Below are positions 8,855 to 17,707 of a DNA stretch of 64,000 nucleotides, in pieces (within the stretch, counting starts at the first letter, position 1; each line of letters begins with the position of its first letter). Below the pieces are notes generated by a model. It was not told where the DNA came from. It saw only the letters and a list, made by a program, of their open reading frames with translations, and made no database searches. The stretch is from assembly GCF_009208555.1 (NCBI RefSeq), contig NZ_WFLI01000023.1, positions 34,578 to 98,577 of the forward strand, in the 5' to 3' direction. Source of the stretch: Janthinobacterium violaceinigrum (lineage in GTDB: Bacteria > Pseudomonadota > Gammaproteobacteria > Burkholderiales > Burkholderiaceae_D). The position numbers were made by a program, and so were the translations under genes.

Positions 8855-10029
8855 CAGCGCAGCTTCAAGGTGGTCAGGCCGAGCAGCACCAGCATCATGG
8901 TGATGATCCAGAAACGCACGACAACCTGCGTCTCTTTCCAGCCTTTTTGTTCGAAATGGTGGTGCAGTGGCGCCATCAGGAAGACGCGGCGGCCCGCGCC
9001 ATAGCGTTTCTTGGTGTATTTGAACCAGACGACCTGGATGATCACGGACAGCGTTTCGACGACGAAGATGCCGCCCATGATGAACAGGACGATTTCCTGG
9101 CGCACGATGACGGCGATGGTGCCCAGTGCGCCGCCCAGCGCCAGTGCGCCCACGTCGCCCATGAAGACCTTGGCGGGGTGCGTGTTATACCAGAGGAAGG
9201 CCAGGCCGGAACCGGCCAGCGCGCCGCAGAAGATCACCAGTTCGCCGGCGCCCGGAATGTGCGGGATGAACAGGTAGCGCGCATACGTGGCGTTGCCCGT
9301 CAGGTAGGCGAACAGGCCCAGGGCCGTGCCCACCATCACGGTCGGCATGATGGCCAGGCCATCGAGGCCGTCCGTGAAGTTGACGGCGTTGCTGGTGCCG
9401 ACAATGACGCAGTAGGTCAGCGCGATGAAGCCCCACACGCCCAGCGGATAGCTGATGGTCTTGAAGAACGGGACGATCAGGTCGGCCTTCGGCGGCAGGT
9501 CCATGGCAAAGCCGGACTGCACCCAGGCGTAGATCAGGTTCCACACGTGGCCCGTGTCCGGTTCCGACACGGAGACGGAAAACGCCAGGTAGAAGGCGGC
9601 GACGATGCCGATCAGCGACTGCCAGAAGTATTTTTCGCGCGAGCGCATGCCTTCCGGGTCCTGGTGCACCACCTTGCGGTAGTCGTCGGCCCAGCCGACG
9701 GCGCCAAAGCCCAGGGTGACGATCAGCACGGGCCAGATGAAGCGGTTCGACAGGTCGGCCCACAGCAGGGTGGAAATGCCGATGGCGATGAGGATCAGCA
9801 CGCCGCCCATGGTGGGCGTGCCGTGTTTTTTCAGATGCGTCTGCGGGCCGTCCGTGCGCACGGCCTGGCCGACCTTCATGCGCGTGAGCATACGGATCAC
9901 GGCGGGACCGGCGCACAGGCCGATCAAAATCGCCGTCAACGTGGCGAACACGGCGCGGAAAGTGATGAAGTTAAAGACCCGCAATGGGCCAATGTCGTCC
10001 TGGAAATAATGAGCGAGCCAGAGCAGCAT
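8854..10029 (-). CDS. mraY: Phospho-MurNAc-pentapeptide transferase MraY
   Basis: Polytopic membrane enzyme that makes lipid I from UDP-MurNAc-pentapeptide and undecaprenyl phosphate. The 391-residue product has about ten membrane helices. Diagnostic motifs are KKHGTPTMGG in the first cytoplasmic region, the Mg-binding NAVNFTDGLDGLA, FMGDVGALALGG and the C-terminal APLHHHFEQKGW. The gene starts at ATG 10029, 2 bp after murF ends, and shares one base with murD. Confidence 0.98.
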   Translation of the reverse strand: MLLWLAHYFQDDIGPLRVFNFITFRAVFATLTAILIGLCAGPAVIRMLTRMKVGQAVRTDGPQTHLKKHGTPTMGGVLILIAIGISTLLWADLSNRFIWPVLIVTLGFGAVGWADDYRKVVHQDPEGMRSREKYFWQSLIGIVAAFYLAFSVSVSEPDTGHVWNLIYAWVQSGFAMDLPPKADLIVPFFKTISYPLGVWGFIALTYCVIVGTSNAVNFTDGLDGLAIMPTVMVGTALGLFAYLTGNATYARYLFIPHIPGAGELVIFCGALAGSGLAFLWYNTHPAKVFMGDVGALALGGALGTIAVIVRQEIVLFIMGGIFVVETLSVIIQVVWFKYTKKRYGAGRRVFLMAPLHHHFEQKGWKETQVVVRFWIITMMLVLLGLTTLKLR

Positions 10030-10031
10030 GA

Positions 10032-11504
10032 TTAGTGAGCTTCCTTGTTATTGTTGTTTGAACCAATCAAATGCTGCACGGCCCGTTCCATTTTCATGAA
10101 GCGGGAGCCCTTGATTAATACTGTTGCATCCGAACGGCCGGACAAATGCGCATCGAGCGCCGCCAGCAAACCGTCGAACTGTTCGAAATACTCCACGACC
10201 GTGCCTGATTCCTGGCTGGCGGCTGCCTGCGCCGCATTCACCAGATGGCGCGCCAGGCCGCCCGTCGCCAGCACGTGTTCGATGCCTTTGGCGGCGGCGT
10301 AGGCGCCGATCTCTTCGTGGAACTGCTGTCCCTGCGTACCGACTTCGCCCATCTCGCCCAGCACCAGGATGCGCGGTGCCGCGGCCTGAGCCAACACATC
10401 GATGGCCGCGCGCGCCGAATCCGGATTGGCGTTGTAGGTGTCGTCGATGATGGTGGCGCCGTTGGCGGCACGTTTTTTCTGCAGGCGGCCGTTCACGGGC
10501 GCGAACGCCTCCAGGCCCTGCTTGATATGTTCGATGGCGATGCCGGCGCCAACGGCGCATGCCGCCGCCGCCAGCGCATTGCGCACATTATGGTCGCCGG
10601 CCGCCTGCAGGCCGACGAAGAACTGGCGCAAGCTGCCATCGGGCGCGTGCACGCTGACGAACATGTCGCTGCCAAAATCCTCGGCGACGCGGTGCGTGCA
10701 GCTGACGTCGGCCTCTTTCGACAGGCCGAACGTGATGACGGCGCGTGCACCGGCCAGTTCGCGCCACAGCGCCGTGAATTCATCGCCGTGCGGGAAGACG
10801 GCGATGCCGTCTTCGGCCAGGGCCTCCAGCGCGGCGCCATTCTCGCGCGCCACCGCTTCCACCGTGTGCATGAATTCCTGGTGCTCGCGCTGCGCATTGT
10901 TGACCATCGCCAGGGTCGGCGCGGCAATCGCCGCCAGGCGGGCGATCTCGCCCGGATGGTTCATGCCCATCTCGATGACGGCCGCCTTGTGCTGTTTGCT
11001 CAGGCGGAACAGGGTCAATGGCACGCCGATTTCATTATTCAGGTTGCCGCGCGTGGCCAGGCGCGCCTCTTCGCCAAAGGCCGCCGCCAGGATCGAGGAA
11101 ATCATCTCCTTGACGGTGGTCTTGCCATTGCTGCCGGTGACGCCGATGACGGGCAGGCTGAAACGGCGGCGCCAGTGGTTGGCGATGCGGCCCAGCGCCG
11201 CCAGGGTATCGGCGACCACGATGGCGGGCACCGTGCTGCTGTCCCAGCCTTCGGGCAGGCGTTCGACCACCACGGCGGCGACGCCGCTGGCGGCCACCTG
11301 CTCCAGAAAATCGTGGGCGTCGAAACTCTCGCCGCGCAGGGCCACGAACAGCGAGCCGGCCTGCGCGCTGCGGCTGTCGGTGGACACGCCGGCGAACGCG
11401 CGGGCAGCGTCACCCGCCAGCTGCGCGCCAGGCAAGGCAGGCATCAGTTCGGCCAGGGTCGCATGCATGAGGTGGTCAATGCGGTGGTCAATGAGCTGTG
11501 CCAT
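10032..11504 (-). CDS. murF: UDP-MurNAc-tripeptide--D-alanyl-D-alanine ligase MurF
   Basis: Last cytoplasmic Mur ligase; it attaches D-Ala-D-Ala, the product of Ddl. The 490-residue product has the ATP loop GVTGSNGKTTVKEM at about 108-121, AVIEMGMNHPGEIA and the C-terminal IDDTYNANPDS motif. The ATG at 11504 overlaps the murE stop by one base (TGATG), supporting MAQLIDH as the start. An internal Met 12 residues later (MHATLAEL) aligns better with shorter homologues and cannot be excluded. Confidence 0.96.
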   Translation of the reverse strand: MAQLIDHRIDHLMHATLAELMPALPGAQLAGDAARAFAGVSTDSRSAQAGSLFVALRGESFDAHDFLEQVAASGVAAVVVERLPEGWDSSTVPAIVVADTLAALGRIANHWRRRFSLPVIGVTGSNGKTTVKEMISSILAAAFGEEARLATRGNLNNEIGVPLTLFRLSKQHKAAVIEMGMNHPGEIARLAAIAAPTLAMVNNAQREHQEFMHTVEAVARENGAALEALAEDGIAVFPHGDEFTALWRELAGARAVITFGLSKEADVSCTHRVAEDFGSDMFVSVHAPDGSLRQFFVGLQAAGDHNVRNALAAAACAVGAGIAIEHIKQGLEAFAPVNGRLQKKRAANGATIIDDTYNANPDSARAAIDVLAQAAAPRILVLGEMGEVGTQGQQFHEEIGAYAAAKGIEHVLATGGLARHLVNAAQAAASQESGTVVEYFEQFDGLLAALDAHLSGRSDATVLIKGSRFMKMERAVQHLIGSNNNNKEAH

Positions 11505-13024
11505 CAGTTCGTCCTCATCATCGTCAGGCGCGCGGACAAGGCCAGTTGCGCATGGTCGGCATCGGAGAACGGCAGTTTCTTGCCCTTGATTTCCTGGTAC
11601 GGCTCATGACCCTTGCCCGCCAGCAGGATCACGTCCGGCTTGGCGGCGTGCTTGATGGCCGACAGGATCGCGGCGGCACGGTCTTCGATGGCCTGCGGCT
11701 GCGGGCCATCGGCACGCATGCCGGCGACGATCTGCGCGATGATGGCGTGCGGATCTTCGCTGCGCGGATTGTCGCTGGTGACCAGCACGTGATCGGCCAG
11801 CTGCGCGATGGCGCCCATCTGCGGACGCTTGCCCGGATCGCGGTCGCCGCCGCAGCCAAACACGCACCACAGCTGGCCGCCCCGTTCCTGCGCCACCTGG
11901 CGCAAGGCGGACAGGGTTTTTTCCAGGGCGTCCGGCGTGTGCGCGTAGTCGATGACAACCATCGGAGCTTCCTGGCCGCCCACCTGCTGCATGCGGCCCG
12001 GGGCCGGCTGCAGGGATTCGATGCCGTCGATGGCGGCGCGCAGGCCGGTGCCGTGCGCCAGCAAGGCGCCCAGCACGGCCAGCGCATTGCTGATATTGAA
12101 ATGGCCCACCAGCTGCGTCTTGATCAGCGCCACGCCCAGCGCGCATTCCAGGTGGAAGTCGGTGCCGGCATTGCGGCTGCGGAACTGGCTGGCGCGCAGC
12201 ATCAGCACGCCCGGCAAATCGGGCAAGGCCGCGGCATCCTGCAGGGTGTAACCGATGACCGGATATTCGCCTGCCAGTTTACCGTCCACATGGCGGACCA
12301 GGCGCAAGCCCATCGGGTCGTCCAGGTTGATGACGGCCGTTTTCAGGCCGGGCCAGTCGAACAGCTTGACTTTGGCTGCCTCGTAGGCTGCCATGTCGCC
12401 ATGGTAGTCGAGGTGGTCGCGCGTCAGATTGGTAAACATGGCGACATCGAAATGCATGCCGGCCGCGCGTTCCTGGTCCAGGCCGATCGACGACACTTCG
12501 ATGGCAACGGCCTTGGCGCCGGCATCGCGCATGGCGGCCAGCTTGCGCGCCAGCAGCACCGCATCGGGCGTGGTGTAGCCGGTCACGTCGAATTCGATGG
12601 CGCCGCGCGGCTTGCACAGGCCCACGCCCAGGGTGCCGATGACGGACGAGGTTTCGCCCAGGCGCGCCAGGGCTTGCCCCAGCCACAGCGCGCACGAGGT
12701 CTTGCCGTTCGTGCCCGTGACGCCGGCGCTGAACATGGCGCTGTCGGGCATGTCGTAAACAGCATGCGCCACGGGGCCAGCCAGGCGTTTCAGGTCGCCG
12801 ACCAGCAGATGCGGCACAGTCCATGCGGCGTTCCATTCAACGGCGTCATGCACGATGGCAGCGGCGCCCTGCTCGATGGCGGCGTCGATGAAATGGGTGG
12901 CGTCCGCATACGCGAAAAACACGTCGCCGCGCTGCACGCGGCGCGAGTCGGACGTCAGCTGCCCGGACGGGGCAGCCGCTTTGATCCACAAACTGATGTC
13001 TTGTATGGTCATGAGTGACTTCAC
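11504..13024 (-). CDS. murE: UDP-MurNAc-dipeptide--meso-DAP ligase MurE
   Basis: Mur ligase adding the third stem residue. The substrate-specificity motif DNPRSEDP is present, which marks a meso-diaminopimelate-adding enzyme. The ATP loop GVTGTNGKTSCALWLGQ is in the central domain. The GTG at 13024 gives 506 residues; it overlaps the ftsI stop by 4 bp (GTGA) and has GGAGG 4 bases upstream. The ATG at 13012 (MTIQDISL) is an alternative start with weaker ribosome-binding context. Confidence 0.95.
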   Translation of the reverse strand: MKSLMTIQDISLWIKAAAPSGQLTSDSRRVQRGDVFFAYADATHFIDAAIEQGAAAIVHDAVEWNAAWTVPHLLVGDLKRLAGPVAHAVYDMPDSAMFSAGVTGTNGKTSCALWLGQALARLGETSSVIGTLGVGLCKPRGAIEFDVTGYTTPDAVLLARKLAAMRDAGAKAVAIEVSSIGLDQERAAGMHFDVAMFTNLTRDHLDYHGDMAAYEAAKVKLFDWPGLKTAVINLDDPMGLRLVRHVDGKLAGEYPVIGYTLQDAAALPDLPGVLMLRASQFRSRNAGTDFHLECALGVALIKTQLVGHFNISNALAVLGALLAHGTGLRAAIDGIESLQPAPGRMQQVGGQEAPMVVIDYAHTPDALEKTLSALRQVAQERGGQLWCVFGCGGDRDPGKRPQMGAIAQLADHVLVTSDNPRSEDPHAIIAQIVAGMRADGPQPQAIEDRAAAILSAIKHAAKPDVILLAGKGHEPYQEIKGKKLPFSDADHAQLALSARLTMMRTN

Positions 13025-14799
13025 ATGGCCTCCGGACCGGCATTGGCCGGGACCACGATTTCGGTAACGGAGGAATCGGGCGGTACGTTCATCGCGCGCA
13101 GCGCGTTGGTCGCAATCGCCGCGAAAGCGGGAGCGGCAACCTGGCCGCCATAGTGGGCAGGGCCGGTCGGTTCATCGATCATCACGGCAATGATGAAGCG
13201 CGGCGCCGACATCGGCACCATGCCCACGAACGAGCCGATATATTTGCGCGGCATCGCATAGCGGCCGTTTTCCACTTTATACGCGGTACCCGTCTTGCCG
13301 CCCACGCGGTAGCCGGCGACCTGCGCGCGCTTGGCCGAGCCGTGCGCGCCGGAGACCACCAGTTCCAGCATGGCGCGCATTTCGGCGGCCGTCTTCGGCT
13401 TGATCACCTGCTGGCCCACGGGCAGCTCATTGACCTTCTGGAACGACAGGGGAATCGTGTCGCCATCGCGCGCGAACATCATGTAGGAGCGCGCCAGCTG
13501 GATCAGCGAGACGGAAATGCCGTTACCGTAGCTCATGGTCGCCTGTTCCACCGGACGCCACGATTTATACGGACGCACGCGGCCGGCCACGGCGCCGGGG
13601 AAACCCCATTTCGGCTGCTGGCCGAAGCCCACCTTGGTAAACATTTCCCACATTTCCTGCGATGGCATGCCCAGCGCGATCTTCGAGGTGCCGATGTTCG
13701 ACGACATCTCGATGATTTCGGAGACATTGATCACGCCGTGCGGCTTGGTATCGGTAATCGTGCGGTCGGCGATGGTGTAGCGGCCCGGCCCCGTGTCGAT
13801 CAGGGTGCCCGGCTTGACCCGGCCCGTGTCGAGCGCCAGCGATACCGTGATCGGCTTCAGGGTCGAACCCGGCTCGAACGTGTCGGTCATGACGCGGTTG
13901 CGCAGCTGCTGGCCCGTGAGCTTGCGGCGGTCGTTCGGGTCGTAGCTGGGGTAATTGGCCAGGGCCAGCACTTCGCCCGTGTGCACGTCGAGCACCACGG
14001 CGCCGCCGGCCTTCGCATTGAATTTTTCCACCGCTTCCTTCAGCTGCGTGAAGGCGATGTACTGGATCTTGCTGTCGACCGACAGGGTCAGGTCCTTGCC
14101 GTCGTGCGGTTCGTGGATGAAACCGATGTCTTCGACGATGTGGCCCAGGCGGTCCTTGATCACGCGGCGGCTGCCGGTGGTGCCGACGAGGGTTTTCTGC
14201 TGCGCCAGCTCCATGCTTTCCTGGCCCACGTCTTCCACGTTGGTAAAGCCCACCACGTGGGTCATCACTTCGCCCTGTGGATAAAAGCGCTTGTATTCCT
14301 TGCGTTCGTCGATGCCGTCGATGCCCAGCTTGGAGATCTTGTCGGCCACGTCCATCTCGACCTGGCGTTTCAGGTAAACGAAGCTGCGGTCCGAATCGAG
14401 CTTCTTGCGCAATTCGTTGACGTTCATTTCCAGCAGGCCGGCCAGCGCATTGATTTTCTCGGGCGAGGCCTGCAGCACGTCGTCGGGAATCGCCCAGATG
14501 GCCTTCACGGGCACGGACGACGCGAGCACCTGGCCGTTGCGGTCGGTGATCTTGCCGCGCGTGGCCGGCAGTTCCAGGGTGCGCTCGTAGCGCGCCTTGC
14601 CCTGCTTTTGCAAAAACTGCGTCGACACGCCCTGCAGCCACAGGGCGCGCGCGCCCAGGCCGGCGAAAGCGAAGAACAGCAGGAACAGCACGACGCGCGA
14701 ACGCCAGACGGGCAGGCGCACTGCCAGTACGGGGTTCTTCGAGAATGGCACGCCTTTCGATGCTGCCACCCGGCCGTTGCTGTTACCGCCCAACTTCAT
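13021..14799 (-). CDS. ftsI: Septal transpeptidase FtsI (penicillin-binding protein 3)
   Basis: Class B PBP that cross-links septal peptidoglycan with FtsW. The 592-residue product has one N-terminal membrane segment at about 36-56, then the pedestal domain (ATRGKITDRNGQVLA) and the transpeptidase domain. Catalytic motifs are visible: STLK at 312-315 (acylated Ser312), SSN at 366-368 and KTGTAYK from 502. ATG 14799 overlaps the ftsL stop. No motif is missing. Confidence 0.98.
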   Translation of the reverse strand: MKLGGNSNGRVAASKGVPFSKNPVLAVRLPVWRSRVVLFLLFFAFAGLGARALWLQGVSTQFLQKQGKARYERTLELPATRGKITDRNGQVLASSVPVKAIWAIPDDVLQASPEKINALAGLLEMNVNELRKKLDSDRSFVYLKRQVEMDVADKISKLGIDGIDERKEYKRFYPQGEVMTHVVGFTNVEDVGQESMELAQQKTLVGTTGSRRVIKDRLGHIVEDIGFIHEPHDGKDLTLSVDSKIQYIAFTQLKEAVEKFNAKAGGAVVLDVHTGEVLALANYPSYDPNDRRKLTGQQLRNRVMTDTFEPGSTLKPITVSLALDTGRVKPGTLIDTGPGRYTIADRTITDTKPHGVINVSEIIEMSSNIGTSKIALGMPSQEMWEMFTKVGFGQQPKWGFPGAVAGRVRPYKSWRPVEQATMSYGNGISVSLIQLARSYMMFARDGDTIPLSFQKVNELPVGQQVIKPKTAAEMRAMLELVVSGAHGSAKRAQVAGYRVGGKTGTAYKVENGRYAMPRKYIGSFVGMVPMSAPRFIIAVMIDEPTGPAHYGGQVAAPAFAAIATNALRAMNVPPDSSVTEIVVPANAGPEAM

Positions 14800-15068
14800 T
14801 ATTCGCCCTCCGTCAGGTATTGCGTCCGTGCCGCCGTCAACGGCGTCATGCTCAGGTCGCGCCGTGCAATCGCCTCGATGCGTTCATGCTTGCCCAGGGT
14901 CGACTGGTCCAGCTGCAGCTGCGCCCAGTCGATGTCGAGCTGGCGCGACAGCGCTTGCGCGCGTTCCAGGTCGATCAGCAGGTGGCGCGACTGGTATTGC
15001 GCATTCACCAGCGACAGGCCGCAGCACACCAGCAGGGCCGACAGCACGACACACAGCTTGCCAGTCAT
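14799..15068 (-). CDS. ftsL: Cell division protein FtsL
   Basis: Small bitopic divisome protein of the FtsQLB complex, 89 residues. One N-terminal membrane helix (residues 5-22) is followed by a heptad-like region (about 28-65) expected to form the coiled coil with FtsB. Sequence alone is weakly conserved, but size, topology and position between rsmH and ftsI make the assignment firm. The start overlaps the rsmH stop by 4 bp (ATGA). Confidence 0.93.
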   Translation of the reverse strand: MTGKLCVVLSALLVCCGLSLVNAQYQSRHLLIDLERAQALSRQLDIDWAQLQLDQSTLGKHERIEAIARRDLSMTPLTAARTQYLTEGE

Positions 15069-16042
15069 CGGGCGCCGCCATGTGCAGGGGCGGCCAACGG
15101 CAGGCGCTGCGCCACGCGCATCACGGCCGAACGCGAGCGGGGATTACCCTCGATCTCGGCGTCGGACGGCTTCATCTTCGAAATCAGCTTCATTTCCGGC
15201 TGCGGCAAGTCCACCGCGCGGATCGGCAGGCGGCGGTCAGGCTGCTCCACGTTCGCCTTCGAGGCGAAGAAGCGCTTGACCATGCGGTCTTCGAGCGAAT
15301 GAAAACTGATCACGGCCATGCGCGCGCCGGGCGCCAGGCAGGCATAGGCCTGGTTCAGACCGATCTCGAGATCCTCGAGCTCTTTGTTAATGAAAATGCG
15401 TATGGCCTGAAAGGTGCGGGTAGCGGGGTCCTTACCCTTCTCGCGGGTCTTGACGGCGCCTGCCACGATGCCGGCAAGCTGTCGTGTGCTTGAAATTGGC
15501 TGGACTGCCCGGCCAGCAACAATCGCCTTTGCAATCTGAAAAGCAAACCGTTCTTCCCCATAATCGCGTATCACTTTCTCTAAATTCTGCTCGGTTTCCA
15601 CCGCCAGCCATTCGGCCGCGGAGATGCCGCGCGTGGTATCCATGCGCATGTCCAGCGGTCCGTCGTTGCGGAAGCTGAAACCGCGCGCCGCGTCGTCGAC
15701 CTGCGGCGACGAGATGCCCAGGTCGAGCAGGATGCCGTCCACTTGCTGCACGCCGCGCGCGGCCAGACTGGCCGTCATGGTGGCAAAGCTGTCATGGACG
15801 ATTTCAAAGCGGGAGTCGCCGATCTGTTCTGCCGTGGCGATCGCCTGCAAATCCTTGTCGAAGCCGATCAGGCGCGCATCGGCGGCCAGGCGCGACAGGA
15901 TCAAGCGGCTATGGCCGCCGCGGCCAAACGTGCCGTCGACGTAAACGCCATGCGCGCGGTCGCCCGTCAGGTCGAGCGCATCGACCGCTTCATCGAGCAG
16001 CACCGTGCGATGCTGAAATTCCGGCACCGTGAGTTGTGTCAT
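15065..16042 (-). CDS. rsmH: 16S rRNA (cytosine(1402)-N4)-methyltransferase RsmH
   Basis: SAM-dependent methyltransferase (formerly MraW) that N4-methylates C1402 of 16S rRNA in the decoding centre. The 325-residue product carries the family opening HRTVLLDEAVDAL at about 12-24, the SAM-binding DGTFGRGGHS at about 37-46, ILLDLGISSPQVDD and the C-terminal SFHSLEDRMVKRFF. It lies 9 bp downstream of mraZ and overlaps ftsL, the standard dcw order. Confidence 0.98.
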   Translation of the reverse strand: MTQLTVPEFQHRTVLLDEAVDALDLTGDRAHGVYVDGTFGRGGHSRLILSRLAADARLIGFDKDLQAIATAEQIGDSRFEIVHDSFATMTASLAARGVQQVDGILLDLGISSPQVDDAARGFSFRNDGPLDMRMDTTRGISAAEWLAVETEQNLEKVIRDYGEERFAFQIAKAIVAGRAVQPISSTRQLAGIVAGAVKTREKGKDPATRTFQAIRIFINKELEDLEIGLNQAYACLAPGARMAVISFHSLEDRMVKRFFASKANVEQPDRRLPIRAVDLPQPEMKLISKMKPSDAEIEGNPRSRSAVMRVAQRLPLAAPAHGGAR

Positions 16043-16051
16043 TACGGAGCC

Positions 16052-16480
16052 TTAGAAAGAAAAATTGGAAAGTACATCGGGGGTGCCGGCATCGATCGCC
16101 TGCTGTTCTTTGTCGGCCAACTTGGCGGCATCCCATATTTCAAAGTGACTGCCCATGCCGATCATCATGACTTCGCGCGCCAGTCCCACGGCGTTGCGCA
16201 ATTCAGGCGAGATCAGCACGCGGCCGGCCGAGTCCAGCTCGACGTCCACGGCGTTGCCAAGGAAGATGCGCTGCCAGGCGCGCGCCGACATGGGCCAGGC
16301 GGCGATTTGCTGGCGGTGGCTTTCCCACACGGGACGGGGGAAAAACAGCAGGCAGCCATCGGGGTGTTTGGTCAGGGTCAAACGGCCTTCGCATTGGATC
16401 GCCAGCGCGTCACGGTGCTTGGCAGGGATAGACATCCTGCCTTTGGCATCGAGATTGATTGCGGACGCGCCTTGAAACAC
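16052..16480 (-). CDS. mraZ: Transcriptional regulator MraZ
   Basis: AbrB-like double-SpoVT domain DNA-binding protein that forms a ring and represses the dcw cluster promoter. The 142-residue product has two copies of the domain, the first with LDAKGRMSIPAKHRD and the second with VELDSAGRVLISPELRNAVGL. The start is GTG at 16480, with AAGG 7 bases upstream. It is the first gene of the cluster. Four MraZ-type boxes lie 60-95 bp upstream, so it is probably autoregulated. Confidence 0.97.
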   Translation of the reverse strand: MFQGASAINLDAKGRMSIPAKHRDALAIQCEGRLTLTKHPDGCLLFFPRPVWESHRQQIAAWPMSARAWQRIFLGNAVDVELDSAGRVLISPELRNAVGLAREVMMIGMGSHFEIWDAAKLADKEQQAIDAGTPDVLSNFSF

Positions 16481-16540
16481 GGAAGACCTTTTTTGAGCTT
16501 GGGTTGCGACGCTTGCGCATCATGATGAAAAGGGAAAATT

Positions 16541-16576
16541 TCCCACAAAAACACACTTTTTCACACAGTTGCCCAC
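16541..16576 (-). promoter_or_regulatory. MraZ operator: four boxes at 10-bp spacing
   Basis: Read on the minus strand, GTGGGC (16576-16571), GTGTGA (16566-16561), GTGTGT (16556-16551) and GTGGGA (16546-16541) occur exactly 10 bp apart. The first is preceded by AAA and the third by AAAA, matching the AAAGTG(G/T)-type and TGGGN boxes described for MraZ. The first box overlaps the promoter -10 hexamer. Confidence 0.75.
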
Positions 16577-16603
16577 TTTAGAGGAAGCAAAGATAGTGGT
16601 CAA
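16575..16603 (-). promoter_or_regulatory. dcw cluster head promoter (Pmra)
   Basis: TTGACC (16603-16598) and TAAAGT (16580-16575) are separated by 17 bp on the minus strand: 5/6 and 4/6 matches to sigma-70 hexamers. The predicted start near 16568 would give an mraZ leader of about 88 nt. The -10 runs directly into the first MraZ box. Confidence 0.65.
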
Positions 16604-17046
16604 GCGGTTTCCGATTGGCAAAACAGGAATTTTATTAATGAAATTAAGGACTTAGCGCATATCGTTGAAGGAGTCTCAAATAAAAATATATCGATAAATT
16701 AGATACTTATGAAAGATAGTGAATGTGCTACCTCATCTGCACACATGTGTTTTCCTACCGTAAACATCGAAAAAAACGAAATCGAAAAATTGAATTTTTT
16801 ACAGTTAGTTGACACATGACAATACTTTCGTCATCCAGACACAACAGCAATCATCGCCCGCAAAAGACTTGGTTTCAGGCAAAGAAAAATCCTCTGTGCC
16901 GCTTACCGCCCCTGTTTTCCGGGCCTGGCCTGCGCTGGAAAAACTATTTTTGCAATGCAGCAATTAATTAGAATGAAGAAACTTTAACCAATTGTTCACT
17001 TTTAGTTGTATATACAACTTTATCTTGATTGCTATACTTTTAGAAA
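16604..17046. other. AT-rich gene-free gap between mraZ promoter and rnpB terminator
   Basis: No convincing reading frame is present; short frames here have no ribosome site or recognisable protein character. The stretch is much richer in A+T than its surroundings. Its one clear element is the perfect 16-bp palindrome AGTTGTATATACAACT at 17004-17019, which resembles a dimeric repressor operator but has no obvious target gene. Confidence 0.6.
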
Positions 17047-17076
17047 CAAAAAAAGCCCCGTTGCGGGGGCTTTTGG
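17047..17076 (-). terminator. Intrinsic terminator of rnpB
   Basis: On the minus strand, AAAAGCCCCCGCAACGGGGC forms a GC-rich hairpin and is followed by a run of seven T. It lies about 70 bp beyond the 3' end of RNase P RNA in the correct orientation. The plus strand reads AAAAAAAGCCCC...GGGGGCTTTT, so it may act in both directions. Confidence 0.85.
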
Positions 17077-17143
17077 GTGGCGCGCAGCGGGCAAACCGCT
17101 GCGGCCGGTATGCTCCCTGGCAAGCCAGAAAGCAGGAATTCAA

Positions 17144-17482
17144 GTGAAGCAGGCCGGTAGGCCGGATTTTGTTACGGCGCCTTCCCTTGCAGGTCGGCGC
17201 TATGACAGTCATTCCTCTAGGCGCCAGATTACTCGGGCGCTCAAGCTTTCTACCCGCACGCTCCGCGAGCAGCATCATCGCGTGCCTATTTGAAATTGCA
17301 CCAGGTGGAGGTTACCGCGTTTCACCGTAACTTAATACGCTCGTCTCTGTGGCCCTATTCCTCGCCTTATACCTTGCGGCTTTCGGCGGACGGCCGTTAA
17401 CCGTCACCCCGCTCTATGGAGTCCGGACCTTCCTCCCGCCAGCGCATTGCTGCGCCGGCCAGCGACTGTCTGGCCTGCTTCA
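17144..17482 (-). ncRNA. rnpB: RNase P RNA (class A)
   Basis: Catalytic RNA of ribonuclease P, which matures tRNA 5' ends. On the minus strand the 5' part GTGAAGCAGGCCAGACAGTC pairs with the 3' part GGCCTGCTTCAC (helix P1). The conserved core GAGGAAGGTCCGGACTCCAT follows at the expected distance, and near the 3' end AATGACTGTCATAGCGCC and ACAAAATCCGGCCTA match the universal CR IV/V region. The length of about 340 nt is typical. Ends are estimated from the P1 pairing. Confidence 0.93.
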
Positions 17483-17488
17483 CCCGCC

Positions 17489-17518
17489 ATTGTACCGCGC
17501 CGCAGCATGTTTCTGCAA
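17489..17518 (-). promoter_or_regulatory. rnpB promoter
   Basis: TACAAT (17494-17489; 5/6 to consensus) sits 7 bases before the predicted first base of rnpB. A weak -35, TTGCAG (17518-17513), lies 18 bp upstream of it. The placement relative to the mature 5' end is the main support. Confidence 0.55.
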
Positions 17519-17622
17519 AAAGGCCTGTGCAGGCGCGGCGCGCCCTCGCTGCCGCCCCGGCCCGGGAGATTGTGTAATTCGGTGTCGCCATTTCAAAAGC
17601 CGGGTCAAATCGGCTCACATAG

Positions 17623-17672
17623 AATGGGGCAAGCTGCTTGCATGCAAGCGCATGCGTACCGCTTGCCCCATT
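17623..17672 (+). promoter_or_regulatory. 12-bp inverted repeat upstream of the TPP enzyme gene
   Basis: AATGGGGCAAGC (17623-17634) and GCTTGCCCCATT (17661-17672) are perfect inverted arms. The loop contains the palindrome CTTGCATGCAAG (17638-17649). The right arm runs into TTTCTTT, so the RNA could act as an attenuator; the DNA could also be an operator. A TAGAAT hexamer lies on each side of the element. Confidence 0.5.
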
Positions 17673-17707
17673 TCTTTGCCACCCAACTAGAATATAAAGA
17701 GCCGAAC

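Noticed and set aside
13015..15279. Plus-strand open frame of about 750 codons opposite ftsI, ftsL and rsmH
   Set aside because: Antisense to three firmly identified division genes; composition is that of a reverse-complement reading.
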